Shown: piece after piece, positions 27,068-35,330 of the stretch | Layout of the letters: each line of letters opens with the position of its first letter | Position numbering within the stretch: the first letter of the stretch is position 1 | Source: an uncultured Collinsella sp. | GTDB lineage: Bacteria > Actinomycetota > Coriobacteriia > Coriobacteriales > Coriobacteriaceae | DNA: 60,568 nt | Direction of reading: 5' to 3' | Assembly (NCBI GenBank): GCA_900754745.1 | Contig: CAAEEB010000085.1 | Location: 1-60,568 of the forward strand | Made by a program: the position numbers and the translations under genes | Notes under the pieces: model-generated | Databases searched by the model: none | The model's input: only the letters and a program-made list of their open reading frames with translations | Told to the model about the DNA's origin: nothing

Positions 27068-28288
27068 ATGGTTGACGAGGACTTTGCCTGGCGGCTTACG
27101 CAGGAGCTTGTGCGGATCGACAGCTCAGACCCGGGCGCGTATGAGGATGAAATTGAGCGGTATATCAAGGGGTTTATCGAGTCGCAGATCGCTGAGCTCA
27201 ATCGGCCGGTGCTGGATGCGGTGCGAATCGAGGAACTTGAGGCGCTTCCCGGGCGCCGCAACCTTATGGTCACCGTGCCCGGTTTGAGCGACGAGCCGCG
27301 GCTCATGTACATCTGCCACATGGATACCGTCACCTTGGGTGACGGGTGGGATGCGGACATCCCGCCGCTTGGTGCGATCGTGCGTGACGGCAAACTCTAT
27401 GGCCGCGGCGCCTGCGATATGAAGGGCGGTCTGGCCTGCGCCATTGCCGCACTGGTCCACATGCTCGAGCGTGTTGCGGAGCGTGGTGAGCTGCCTCGAC
27501 GTGGCTTTTCGCTCATCTGCTCGGTCGACGAGGAAGACTTTATGCGTGGCTCCGAGGCCGCCATCGATGCCGGCTGGGTGGGCTCGCGCGAATGGGTGCT
27601 GGACACCGAGCCCACCGACGGACAGATTCAGGTGGCGCACAAAGGGCGCACGTGGTTCGAGATCGAGATGACCGGTGTGACGGCGCACGCGAGCCAACCA
27701 TGGAAGGGCGCGGATGCTGTCGCCGCCATGGCCGAGGTCATTTGTTCACTTCGTCACGCGTTTGCGGAGTTGCCCGCGCATGATGAGCTGGGGCCTTCGA
27801 CTATCACGTTTGGCCAGATCGAGGGCGGCTATCGCCCCTATGTGGTGCCCGACCACGCCAAGGTCTGGGTCGATATGCGCCTAACGCCGCCGACCGACAC
27901 GGCTGCCGCGACCCGCATGGTGGAACAGGCCATTGCCACAGCGGAAGCCGCCGTTCCCGGTTGCCACGGAAGCTTCATCGTGACGGGCGATCGCCCCGCC
28001 ATCGAGCGCGACCCGGACTCTCCCCTTCTGGCTGCGCTCAAACACGCGGCAGACGACGTGACGGACGCGGACACGACCGTCGGCTTCTTTACCGGCTACA
28101 CCGACACCGCCGTCATTGCCGGCAAGACGGGTAACCGCAACTGCATGAGCTATGGCCCAGGCTCGCTCGCGCTCGCCCACAAGCCCAACGAGTATGTGCC
28201 CCATGCCGATATCGTTCGCTGCCAAAACGTGCTTATCGCGCTCGCCGACAACACGCTCTGGGACGCAAACGGCCAAGTTGGGGCATAA
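27068..28288 (+). CDS. M20 family metallopeptidase (ArgE/DapE type)
   Basis: A zinc amidohydrolase of 406 residues. The metal ligands are visible as YICHMDTV (His/Asp), GRGACDMKGGLA (bridging Asp) and SVDEEDF (catalytic Glu pair), with the dimerisation lid in the middle (HKGRTWFEIEMTG). It should cleave an acyl-amino acid or small peptide in the cytoplasm; the substrate is open (ArgE, DapE, CPG2 and allantoate-type enzymes share this core). ATG 27068 has GTGAGG upstream. The DUF1015-like gene follows after 39 bp, probably in one transcript. Confidence 0.88.
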   Translation: MVDEDFAWRLTQELVRIDSSDPGAYEDEIERYIKGFIESQIAELNRPVLDAVRIEELEALPGRRNLMVTVPGLSDEPRLMYICHMDTVTLGDGWDADIPPLGAIVRDGKLYGRGACDMKGGLACAIAALVHMLERVAERGELPRRGFSLICSVDEEDFMRGSEAAIDAGWVGSREWVLDTEPTDGQIQVAHKGRTWFEIEMTGVTAHASQPWKGADAVAAMAEVICSLRHAFAELPAHDELGPSTITFGQIEGGYRPYVVPDHAKVWVDMRLTPPTDTAAATRMVEQAIATAEAAVPGCHGSFIVTGDRPAIERDPDSPLLAALKHAADDVTDADTTVGFFTGYTDTAVIAGKTGNRNCMSYGPGSLALAHKPNEYVPHADIVRCQNVLIALADNTLWDANGQVGA

Positions 28289-28327
28289 TAGGCCGCGAAC
28301 AAACCGACTCGCGCGTTAGGACCGTCC

Positions 28328-29011
28328 ATGAAAGCACTTCCGTTTCCCTGCATCCGCCCGACTCAGGACCGCGTGCTCGAAGCGCTGCCGCAGATGGGCG
28401 GTATCCTGAGCGGCAACGACGCCCTGCGCGGCGCCATCGCCGACGGCCTGATGCTCAAGGATCCTGGCGCGGCGTATTACGTGTACGAATGCTCGGGCGA
28501 GCCGGGGCGCGTGACGGGTGTCGTGGCGATTTGCCCGATTGGCGTGCTTGCGGGCGGCGAGGGCGATGCCAGCTCCGACGTGGCCGACGCCGCGCATGCG
28601 ATCGCCGAGCTCAAAGTTCAGCCTCGCCCCGTGTCGCTCGCCTACGAAGCCTCGCCCGTCATGGATATCATCCTGGGCGCCGCCAAAGAGGGCGCCTCGC
28701 TCTACGCCGTTACCGATCCCGCCGGCATCACGCACCGCGTGTGGGAGGTCAAACGCGAGGACGCCGTTGCCGCCATCCGCGCCATGCTCAATCAGGCGCC
28801 GGAGCCGATGCCGGCCGACGACCCCGTCTATGCCGCCGCGTTGGCCGGGGCGTCGCAGCTGCTGGCCGATGAGGCCCGTGCCGCCGGAACGTACACCGGC
28901 AAGGAGCCGTTCAACTTTACCGTGGCCGCACTCTTCCCCGCCGCGCAGGTCAGCGGCGGCGCACCGCAGGTTCCGACGGGTCTGTTCACCCACCAGATCG
29001 CGCGGTTCTAG
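28328..29011 (+). CDS. DUF1015-like protein, short form
   Basis: A 227-residue protein whose opening (MKALPFPCIRPTQDRVLEAL) resembles the N-terminus of DUF1015 proteins. It later has YYVYECSGEPGRVTGVVAIC as in their second segment. Typical family members are around 400 residues and have a GHHR motif, which I do not find here, so this is a short or diverged member. No function is known to me. ATG 28328 follows TTAGGA. It lies downstream of the M20 peptidase. Confidence 0.6.
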   Translation: MKALPFPCIRPTQDRVLEALPQMGGILSGNDALRGAIADGLMLKDPGAAYYVYECSGEPGRVTGVVAICPIGVLAGGEGDASSDVADAAHAIAELKVQPRPVSLAYEASPVMDIILGAAKEGASLYAVTDPAGITHRVWEVKREDAVAAIRAMLNQAPEPMPADDPVYAAALAGASQLLADEARAAGTYTGKEPFNFTVAALFPAAQVSGGAPQVPTGLFTHQIARF

Positions 29012-29054
29012 CGGGCTCAAACGCGAAGCTGGAATACTCAGCATCCAAACGAAC

Positions 29055-29099
29055 AAGGGGCGGAGATGCAGCCAACGCATGCATCCCCGCCCCTTTCAG
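29055..29099. terminator. Hairpin between convergent genes
   Basis: AAGGGGCGGAGATGCA pairs with TGCATCCCCGCCCCTT with one mismatch, followed by TCAGATC. It separates the DUF1015-like gene from the convergent histidine phosphatase pair. Confidence 0.65.
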
Positions 29100-29140
29100 A
29101 TCAAACAATTACGCCGGCAAACCACACCGCAACTCCCGCG

Positions 29141-29776
29141 TTATCCCCGTTGCGGACTTGCTGCCGCCACCAACGGCTCAAGCCCCAGCTCGCGCGCGTA
29201 GTCTTCCTGCGTAAAGATCTCAACCAGTTCAAACGTATCCGTCGCATCATCAAACGCAAAGTGCAACACCGAGCAATTGCCCGGAACGCGGTCGCGCTCG
29301 TCTGCCGCCGCACCCTTCACGTGGTCCATGAACTCCTTGATAGCCGAGCCGTGGCTTACCGCGAGCACGCACGTATGGTCCGGACGCTGCATAAGCTCGG
29401 TCAACGTCGCCACCATGCGCTCGCGCACCCGCATCTGGCCCTCGCCGCCAAACTGGCAATAGAAGTCGCGCCACGGGCGCTCGGGCATCAGCATCACGCG
29501 CTCGGCCTCAAAGTCGCCAAAGAACCACTCGCGCAGGCCGTCCAGGCGCTCGTACGCCAAGCCCGGCCACAAGTTGGCGATAGTCTGCTCGGTGCGATGA
29601 AGTGTGGAGGTGTAGGCGTGGTCGGGTTCAACGCCGCGCGCACGCAAGAACATGCCGGCACGCGCCGCCTGGTCGCATCCCAGCTGCGTAAGCGGCGAGT
29701 CACTCCAGCCTTGAATAATGCGCTTGAGGTTAAATATCGTCTGTCCATGACGGACCAGATACAGGTCTTTATTCAT
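29141..29776 (-). CDS. Histidine phosphatase family protein 1
   Basis: A 211-residue branch-1 histidine phosphatase (phosphoglycerate-mutase-like). It has the catalytic LVRHGQT (6-12), the second Arg in TSTLHRTEQT, the Glu region LREWFFGDFE and the second catalytic His in VLAVSHGSA. Substrate is unknown: sugar phosphates, cobalamin intermediates and PGM remain possible. ATG 29776 has AAAGGA upstream. It starts 20 bp after the stop of a close paralogue, a tandem duplication. Confidence 0.9.
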   Translation of the reverse strand: MNKDLYLVRHGQTIFNLKRIIQGWSDSPLTQLGCDQAARAGMFLRARGVEPDHAYTSTLHRTEQTIANLWPGLAYERLDGLREWFFGDFEAERVMLMPERPWRDFYCQFGGEGQMRVRERMVATLTELMQRPDHTCVLAVSHGSAIKEFMDHVKGAAADERDRVPGNCSVLHFAFDDATDTFELVEIFTQEDYARELGLEPLVAAASPQRG

Positions 29777-29796
29777 AGGGGGGGTCCTTTCGTTTG

Positions 29797-30339
29797 TTAC
29801 CAACCCAAGAGCGAAAACGCCCCGTCGAAATAGCCAAAATGAAGCACGGCACCGTTGTCGGGCTGCTCTCCCCCGTCAGTCACATACTTAAGAAACTCCT
29901 GGCAGGCTGAGCCGTGGGAAACGGCCAGCACGCAGTCGTGCCGGGGCTGGGCCATGATGCGGGAAAGCGCCGCGACCATACGTGCGCGAAGCTCGCTTTC
30001 CGACTCGCCACCAAAGGCAACCGGATAATCGCCCCAGGGTTGCGCCGGCATCTCGCGGTTTGATGTGCCCTCCAGCGAGCCCAAATGCCACTCGCGCAGG
30101 TCGTCGACCAGTTCTATGGAACGGCTCTCGCCAACGATAAGCTCGGCCGTACACCTTGCCCGCCCCAACGGAGACGAATACACATGGTCAAAGGTCACGC
30201 AGCGGTCCTCGAACGCCGCACGCGTCGCCAGCGCCTGTTCGCGCCCGCGCGCCGTGAGTGGCGAATCGTGCCAGCCCTGCAAAATGTTCTTCACATTGAG
30301 CTCGGTCTGCCCATGCCGCACCAAATACAGATCGGCCAC
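29797..30339 (-). CDS. Histidine phosphatase family protein 2
   Basis: A 180-residue paralogue of the next gene in the operon. It has LVRHGQTELN, SSPLGRARCTAE, LREWHLGSLEG and VLAVSHGSACQEFL. The GTG start at 30339 is set by a strong GGGGAGG. Both proteins share an unusually similar middle (REW...E...PW.DY/FY..FGGE), so the duplication is recent or they share one substrate type. The pair forms a two-gene operon. Confidence 0.9.
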   Translation of the reverse strand: MADLYLVRHGQTELNVKNILQGWHDSPLTARGREQALATRAAFEDRCVTFDHVYSSPLGRARCTAELIVGESRSIELVDDLREWHLGSLEGTSNREMPAQPWGDYPVAFGGESESELRARMVAALSRIMAQPRHDCVLAVSHGSACQEFLKYVTDGGEQPDNGAVLHFGYFDGAFSLLGW

Positions 30340-30353
30340 ACGCCCTCCCCTCG

Positions 30354-30392
30354 CACCACCACAAAGGAGACAGGCACCTTTGTGGTGGTTTT
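30354..30392. repeat. CCACCACAAAGG palindrome, copy 5
   Basis: ACCACCACAAAGG (30355-30367) and CCTTTGTGGTGGT (30377-30389), centre AGACAGGCA. It lies between the phosphatase operon start and the nitroreductase end. Confidence 0.85.
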
Positions 30393-30422
30393 GCCGCCGG
30401 ATCGTACCGCAACGACGCGCAA

Positions 30423-31094
30423 CTACAGCAGCACGTCGGCAAGCGGACGCTTGGGTACGTGATGCGTCTGCGCCTCATCGCGCCAGTAATTGATAGAGCC
30501 ATCCGGGTTGGAGTCGATCGCGTCGATCACCTGTGTCTCGGCTGGCACGCCAAAAGCCATGATCAGCTTGAGCTCGTATTTGTCGTTATCGAGTCCCATG
30601 GCGTCGATCGCGCGGGGCGTAAAGGCCTTGAACATGCAGGCCGCCACCTCGGGCGTGGCGCTGCGCGCGGCGAGCACCATCGTCTGGGCGGCAATGCCCG
30701 TGTCGACCTCGGTGATGGGCGCGGCGGGCTTACCCGGAACAGCGCGCTCGGCAAGAATCGCGATGTAGCCGGTCGGGCGCTCGCCCTCATCGGGACCCGA
30801 CCAATCCTTGAGCGCACCGGCCCACGCGAGCTCATCAAATACGCGCGCGCAGTCCTCGGCACCGCTCACCACATGAAAGCGCAGGCGCTGAGCATTGGCG
30901 CCGCAGGGAGCCAGGTGCGCCAGCTCTGCCAGCTCGAGCAAAAACTCGCGCGGCACGCGCATGGACTCGTCAAATCGGCGGCACGTGCGGGCGCGGCGGA
31001 CCAGCGCGTCAAACGTGTCCAGGCCAAGCTTTTCGCAACCCTGCTTTGCCATCGACTCAGCGCTTGCCGGCGCCGCGGGAACTGCTTCGTTCAT
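30423..31094 (-). CDS. Nitroreductase family protein
   Basis: A 223-residue flavin-dependent nitroreductase-fold protein. The FMN phosphate-binding RRARTCRRFDE lies near residue 29, followed by LAPCGANAQRLRFHVVS and a late GVPAETQVIDAID. Such enzymes reduce nitro groups, quinones or flavins with NAD(P)H. ATG 31094 follows a GGGGG stretch. It is followed downstream by a palindromic repeat and the phosphatase operon. Confidence 0.88.
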   Translation of the reverse strand: MNEAVPAAPASAESMAKQGCEKLGLDTFDALVRRARTCRRFDESMRVPREFLLELAELAHLAPCGANAQRLRFHVVSGAEDCARVFDELAWAGALKDWSGPDEGERPTGYIAILAERAVPGKPAAPITEVDTGIAAQTMVLAARSATPEVAACMFKAFTPRAIDAMGLDNDKYELKLIMAFGVPAETQVIDAIDSNPDGSINYWRDEAQTHHVPKRPLADVLL

Positions 31095-31327
31095 AGGGAC
31101 CCCCAATAAAAGCCAATTGTCCTTTAGAAAATCTAACCTAAAACGTAGGCAATAACGAACAGAGCTGCAATGTTCTACACCTGTTGAATATCCCACATCC
31201 AAACGGGAACAAAGATAACAATTCGGGAAGGTGAGGCTCCCATTCGCCCTTCCCGCCCCACGCGATGGCGCCCTTGGGCGATACTGGTTGCAAGAGCTAC
31301 GGCTTACGCCGCACGAAAGGAGACATC

Positions 31328-31930
31328 ATGGGCATCTTTAAGAACGATGCCAAGCAATCGAGCGCGTTTGGATTTGACGAGAAAAGCATGGCAGGCAAGG
31401 CCGTCAAGGCCGTGCGCTGGATTTACGCCATCACGGGCATCTTGGCGCTCGTCGCCGGCATCGCACTGCTGTTTGCGCCCGCCAAGTCCCTCGTCTTCCT
31501 AACGACCGTCTTGGGCTTCTACTTTGTGATCACGGCCGCGATCAGGCTGTTTACCGCTGTTTTCGAGCCGCTGTTGCCCACCGGCTGGCGCGTTACGAGC
31601 ATCATCTCCAACCTGCTCATCATTCTGGGCGGCGTCATAATTCTGCGCAACCAGGCCTTCTCGACCGCGACGCTCACCACGCTCGTGGTGGTCGTCGCCG
31701 GCTTTGGCTGGATCGTCGAGGGCGTCATGTCGATTCTGGAATCCGAGCTTTCCGCCAACCGCGCCCTCGCCATCCTGAGCGGCGCCCTCTCCATCATCGC
31801 GGGCATGTTCGTGTTTATCTATCCCCTGTGGTCGGCCAAGATGCTCGTCATCTTTAGCGGTGCCGCGCTGCTGGTGTTTGGCGTGACGCTGATTATTCGC
31901 GCCATTCAGTTTGGCAAACTGGTGCGCTAG
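31328..31930 (+). CDS. HdeD-like (DUF308) membrane protein
   Basis: A 200-residue protein with about six evenly spaced hydrophobic segments after a ~28-residue polar start, matching the HdeD/DUF308 family. In E. coli HdeD is linked to acid resistance; that role is not shown here. ATG 31328 has AAAGGAG. Its TAG stop is directly abutted by the next ATG, so the DUF188 gene is translationally coupled. Confidence 0.82.
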   Translation: MGIFKNDAKQSSAFGFDEKSMAGKAVKAVRWIYAITGILALVAGIALLFAPAKSLVFLTTVLGFYFVITAAIRLFTAVFEPLLPTGWRVTSIISNLLIILGGVIILRNQAFSTATLTTLVVVVAGFGWIVEGVMSILESELSANRALAILSGALSIIAGMFVFIYPLWSAKMLVIFSGAALLVFGVTLIIRAIQFGKLVR

Positions 31931-32413
31931 ATGCCAAAGACGCTTTTTATTGATGCCGACGCCTGCCCGGTCACGCGCGAGTCAATCGACTGCGCGCGGA
32001 GGGCGGGCGTTGCCGTCGTTATCGCCGGCAACAGCACGCAGAACCTGGAGCGGCACATTCGCCGCGACGATCCGCGCGAAGCCGAGCACGCGCGTCGGGG
32101 CTTTTGGGTCACGACGCTCGATGTGAGTGTGGGAGCCGATAGCGCCGACTTTGCCATTGTCGAGCGCCTGCAGGCAGGCGATGTGGTCGTAACGCAGGAC
32201 ATTGGCCTGGCGAGCATGGTGCTCGGACGCGATGCCGCCGCCATCGGCGTGCGCGGGCGCGTCTACGATAAGGCGACCATCGACATGCAACTGTTTATTC
32301 GCCACGAGGAAAAGAAGGTGCGTCGCGCTGGCGGTCGCACCCGCGGGCCGGCAGCCTTCACCAGCGAGGACCGAGCCCGCTTTAAACGCAACCTCACCGA
32401 GTTGCTGCGCTAA
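31931..32413 (+). CDS. YaiI/YqxD family protein (DUF188, UPF0178)
   Basis: The 160-residue protein starts MPKTLFIDADACPVT, the family signature with its clustered acidic residues, and continues VVTQDIGLAS and IDMQLFIRHEEKKVRRAGGR. The fold is PIN/NYN-like, which suggests a nuclease, but function is not established. It starts immediately after the DUF308 gene stop codon. Confidence 0.9.
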   Translation: MPKTLFIDADACPVTRESIDCARRAGVAVVIAGNSTQNLERHIRRDDPREAEHARRGFWVTTLDVSVGADSADFAIVERLQAGDVVVTQDIGLASMVLGRDAAAIGVRGRVYDKATIDMQLFIRHEEKKVRRAGGRTRGPAAFTSEDRARFKRNLTELLR

Positions 32414-32415
32414 CC

Positions 32416-32459
32416 AAGGCAGATTTTTGGGATATGCCCGGAAATCTGCCTTTTTGTTT
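32416..32459 (+). terminator. Terminator of the DUF308-DUF188 operon
   Basis: AGGCAGATTT (32417-32426) pairs with AAATCTGCCT (32442-32451), then TTTTGTTT. Confidence 0.9.
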
Positions 32460-32494
32460 AGAGCGGTGTAAGCGCTCAGGATCCATGGCTCAAC

Positions 32495-32572
32495 AAAAAA
32501 CGGGCTTCAAAATGCCATGCATCGCCGCATTGTGCAGGCGCCGAGCATGGCTATTTTGAAGCCCGTTTTGCT
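32495..32572 (-). terminator. Terminator of the manganese transporter gene
   Basis: A long hairpin pairs AAAACGGGCTTCAAAAT..CCATGC (from 32497) with GCATGG..ATTTTGAAGCCCGTTTT (to 32569). On the minus strand it ends in TTTTTTGTT. The stem also works in the other direction. Confidence 0.85.
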
Positions 32573-32580
32573 AGGCCTAC

Positions 32581-33669
32581 TTAGAAGCCAACGGCGGAGA
32601 GAATGAGTCCCCAGCCGGCGCCGATAACGTACATCATGACCAGGAACACGGCATTTTCGCGAGCGCTGCGGTTGGTGCGGAACAGGACTAGGTAGCCCAC
32701 GCCGGCGGAAATGAGCGTGCCAGCGAGCATCGGCGCCAGCTGCAGCGCGCCCTCCAGGTACAGCTGCGTAATAACGACGCTGGCCGAGCAATTGGGAATC
32801 AGCCCGACAAGCGCCGAGCCCAGGACGGCGAGCGTCTCATTGCCGCGCAGGAACTGCTCGATTGCGGACTCGCCAAAGGTCTCGAGGACGGCGACCAGAA
32901 TCAACGTCACTAGGAAAATGAATACCGACACCTGCACGGTGTGCGAGATCGCGCTGCGGATGATCGACAGAACGGGCGCGCCCTCGTGGGAGTGGCTGTG
33001 GTCGTGGCCGTGGTGGTGCTCGTGTGCGTCCGCGTGACCATGGTCGTGGCTGTGATCGTGCCCGTGATCGTCCTCATCCTCGTCACAGCCACAATGATCA
33101 CGTTCGCACAGCTCGTGGATGTGATCGGCACTTACGCCCGCCTCGGCCACCTCGTCAATGATGTCGCCCCCGGTATGGTCGTCGTGCGCGCAGTTCACAT
33201 GAGCCGGATTGGCAGCGGTCCCCAGCACGGTACGGCGAATCGCCGCATGCGCGCGGGCATTACGACGAAGGCCGCGGATAGCCGCATCCACGATAAAGCC
33301 CGTGACCAGAGCGATCAGCGCCTTCGAGGCGAGCAGCATCGCCATGGTCTGCACGGGAACTTGCTCGGCGAGTAACAGCGGCAACATCTCGTCGGAGGTC
33401 GAGAGGAACACGGCGACCAGCGTGCCTAGCGTCACGACGCGGCCAGCGTACAGCGTTGCCGCCATGGCCGAAAAGCCGCACTGCGGCACCATGCCCAGCA
33501 GCGAGCCAACCACGGGGCCCGCGGCGCCGGCGCGCTTGATAGCGCCGTTGACGCGGTCGCCCGCAACGTGCTCAAGTGTCTCGAGGGCAAGATACGTCAC
33601 CAACAAAAACGGCACCAGGGACAGCGTGTCCTTGCCGGCGTCGAGCAGAATATCAATCAGTAAATCCAT
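32581..33669 (-). CDS. Putative manganese transporter with His-rich loop
   Basis: A 362-residue polytopic protein. Two similar halves each carry a conserved Pro-Cys segment (GMVPQCGFSAM and GLIPNCSASV), as in the 'putative manganese transporter/ArsP_2' family. Between them lies a cytoplasmic loop packed with about 20 His and many Asp/Glu (repeats of HDH and HEHHHG), a metal-binding region. Direction of transport is not certain. ATG 33669 has AAAGG upstream. The promoter overlaps a palindromic operator, consistent with metal-dependent repression. A DtxR-type regulator lies at 40 kb. Confidence 0.8.
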   Translation of the reverse strand: MDLLIDILLDAGKDTLSLVPFLLVTYLALETLEHVAGDRVNGAIKRAGAAGPVVGSLLGMVPQCGFSAMAATLYAGRVVTLGTLVAVFLSTSDEMLPLLLAEQVPVQTMAMLLASKALIALVTGFIVDAAIRGLRRNARAHAAIRRTVLGTAANPAHVNCAHDDHTGGDIIDEVAEAGVSADHIHELCERDHCGCDEDEDDHGHDHSHDHGHADAHEHHHGHDHSHSHEGAPVLSIIRSAISHTVQVSVFIFLVTLILVAVLETFGESAIEQFLRGNETLAVLGSALVGLIPNCSASVVITQLYLEGALQLAPMLAGTLISAGVGYLVLFRTNRSARENAVFLVMMYVIGAGWGLILSAVGF

Positions 33670-33712
33670 GACGGATGGAACCTTTCGTGTCTTTCGGCAG
33701 CATTGTAAAAGT

Positions 33713-33759
33713 CCTAGCGGTCAACTAGGGTATTGTAGTGGTCCCGGGCGCGGTGCCAA
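33713..33759 (-). promoter_or_regulatory. Promoter and operator of the manganese transporter
   Basis: On the minus strand TTGGCA (33754-33759) and TACAAT (33732-33737) are 16 bp apart. The predicted start lies inside CCTAG-N7-CTAGG (33713-33729), a perfect dyad that could be a DtxR/MntR-type site. Confidence 0.6.
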
Positions 33760-33840
33760 TAGTTGCCCATGGTAAACTATCATCTCGCCATAACTCATTA
33801 ACCTCGAGCCGCGCGACGCGGCCCGTCCAAGGAGCAGCAT

Positions 33841-34809
33841 ATGAACGTTTCGCAAGCACTCGAATACGAGCGCCAGCCGTTTATCCCCATGTTTATCTAC
33901 GGCGACCACGGCGCCATGGAGTCCGAGCGCCAGAAGGGCGAGGAGGCCCTCAAGGTGCTCGAGACTGAGTACTTTACCGCCGAGGGCGACCCCGGCTTCG
34001 ACTTTGCCACCGTGCGCGACCTGGCCGACCGCAACCGCGACCTGTGCGACCAGATTGGCGAGGCGCGCCTACGCAACGTGACGCCCGCGACGCTCTCGCG
34101 CGGCCTGTCCGACGCCGACACCTGCGCCGCCATCGGCAAGATGCAAAAGCGCACCGCCGCGTCCGTTATGCGCGAGATCCGCGGTGACCGCGATGCGCTC
34201 GGCGTGGCCTATGCCCGCAAGCCCATCCAGGGCACGGTGCTCGGCATCGACATCGAGACCACCGGTCGCGCGCCCGAGCGCGGCTACATCATCAACGTGG
34301 GCTGGGAGATCATGGATCTCACCAGCGACGCCGTGCCGCATGACGCCGAGGCACACTACTGCGGCCTGCCCGACATCTACCGCGGCGAGGATGTGCCGCT
34401 ATCGAACATCCATCACATCACCTGGGACGACATCGACGGCAAAAAGCCGTTCCGCGAGAACAAGGAGCTGCAGAAGCAGTTGCTCAAGCTCATGAAGAAG
34501 TATCCCTATATGGCACATAATGCCGCCTTCGAGGACAGCTGGTTCAAAATCCACCTGGACGGTTACGCCGAGGCACGCCGCGCAGGCAAGATCATCGTCA
34601 TCGATTCACGCCAGATCTGCCGCAGCCTGGACGCCGACGTGCGCTCGCTCCCCCGCGAGTCCGCGCCCGCTGCGCTCGAGAACTGGGCGCGCCGCCGTGG
34701 CACCCTCGCCGCCGACGCCAACGAGCAGCATCTGGGCCTCGACGACACCGACCTCATGCTCCGTACCGTCCAAGCCGAGTTCAACCTCAAGAACTTGTTT
34801 GCGAAATAA
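33841..34809 (+). CDS. 3'-5' exonuclease, DEDD type
   Basis: A 322-residue protein. Its C-terminal two thirds carry an exonuclease core: GIDIETTG (motif I, about 137-144), a HNAAFEDSWF motif II-III region near residue 228 and the late DDTDLM. The first ~130 residues are helical and not recognised. It resembles the DnaQ/RNase T fold and probably degrades single-stranded ends of DNA or RNA. ATG 33841 follows AAGGAGC. It is divergent from the transporter gene and appears monocistronic. Confidence 0.82.
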   Translation: MNVSQALEYERQPFIPMFIYGDHGAMESERQKGEEALKVLETEYFTAEGDPGFDFATVRDLADRNRDLCDQIGEARLRNVTPATLSRGLSDADTCAAIGKMQKRTAASVMREIRGDRDALGVAYARKPIQGTVLGIDIETTGRAPERGYIINVGWEIMDLTSDAVPHDAEAHYCGLPDIYRGEDVPLSNIHHITWDDIDGKKPFRENKELQKQLLKLMKKYPYMAHNAAFEDSWFKIHLDGYAEARRAGKIIVIDSRQICRSLDADVRSLPRESAPAALENWARRRGTLAADANEQHLGLDDTDLMLRTVQAEFNLKNLFAK

Positions 34810-34877
34810 CCAATCAACCTGCGGGAGCGCCTGCCAGTCACAGCGCAATCTGTCTGGGCGCACCGGCGCGTAGTAAA

Positions 34878-34912
34878 CTAGGGCGCAGCCTTATGGCTGC
34901 ACCCTAGTTTTC
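34878..34912 (+). terminator. Terminator after the exonuclease gene
   Basis: CTAGGGCGCAGCC and GGCTGCACCCTAG form a 13-bp stem with a TTAT loop and one mismatch, followed by TTTT. Confidence 0.85.
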
Positions 34913-35330
34913 ATCAAAACGAGCAAATACGCGTGCTTCACACAGTCGACAGGTTGCTCACCTACATTTTTCGAGTTGTTCGGCCAGCTGAACCACTAGT
35001 CAAGGCCCCTCGAACCGCAATCGAGCGCTGTAGTCGCCTTAATTTCGCAACCAAGCCCCATTAATCTACCCGAATCAATTCGAATAAGACGTTGCGATCG
35101 CACCATTCATTTAGGATAAGGCCGAATAACTCAAATTATGTTGGTGAGGCATCTGGACGGTCAGCAAAAACGCTTAGAGGCTACGAATTCGCAACTAAAG
35201 TTCACCAAAAAAGGCGCAGCTGGCAGAAACCTCCCCAGCCGAAGCTGCTCCCTCGATACGACAGCTCAAAAGCCCACCGTTTGCAGAAGATAAGCCGCGC
35301 CCCAATACCGTTGCCCGAAGTTTCGAGCGT
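34913..35330. other. AT-richer intergenic stretch with a direct repeat
   Basis: No gene is supported. A 28-bp strip at 34959-34986 recurs at 36590-36617. The rest is lower in GC than the flanks and probably came in with the following gene. A 152-codon frame (35092-35550) overlaps that gene and lacks coding character. Confidence 0.55.
34959..34986 (+). repeat. 28-bp flanking direct repeat, left copy
   Basis: CACCTACATTTTTCG followed by AGTTGTTCGGCCA. The right copy at 36590-36617 has the same orientation and differs at two positions. Confidence 0.75.
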
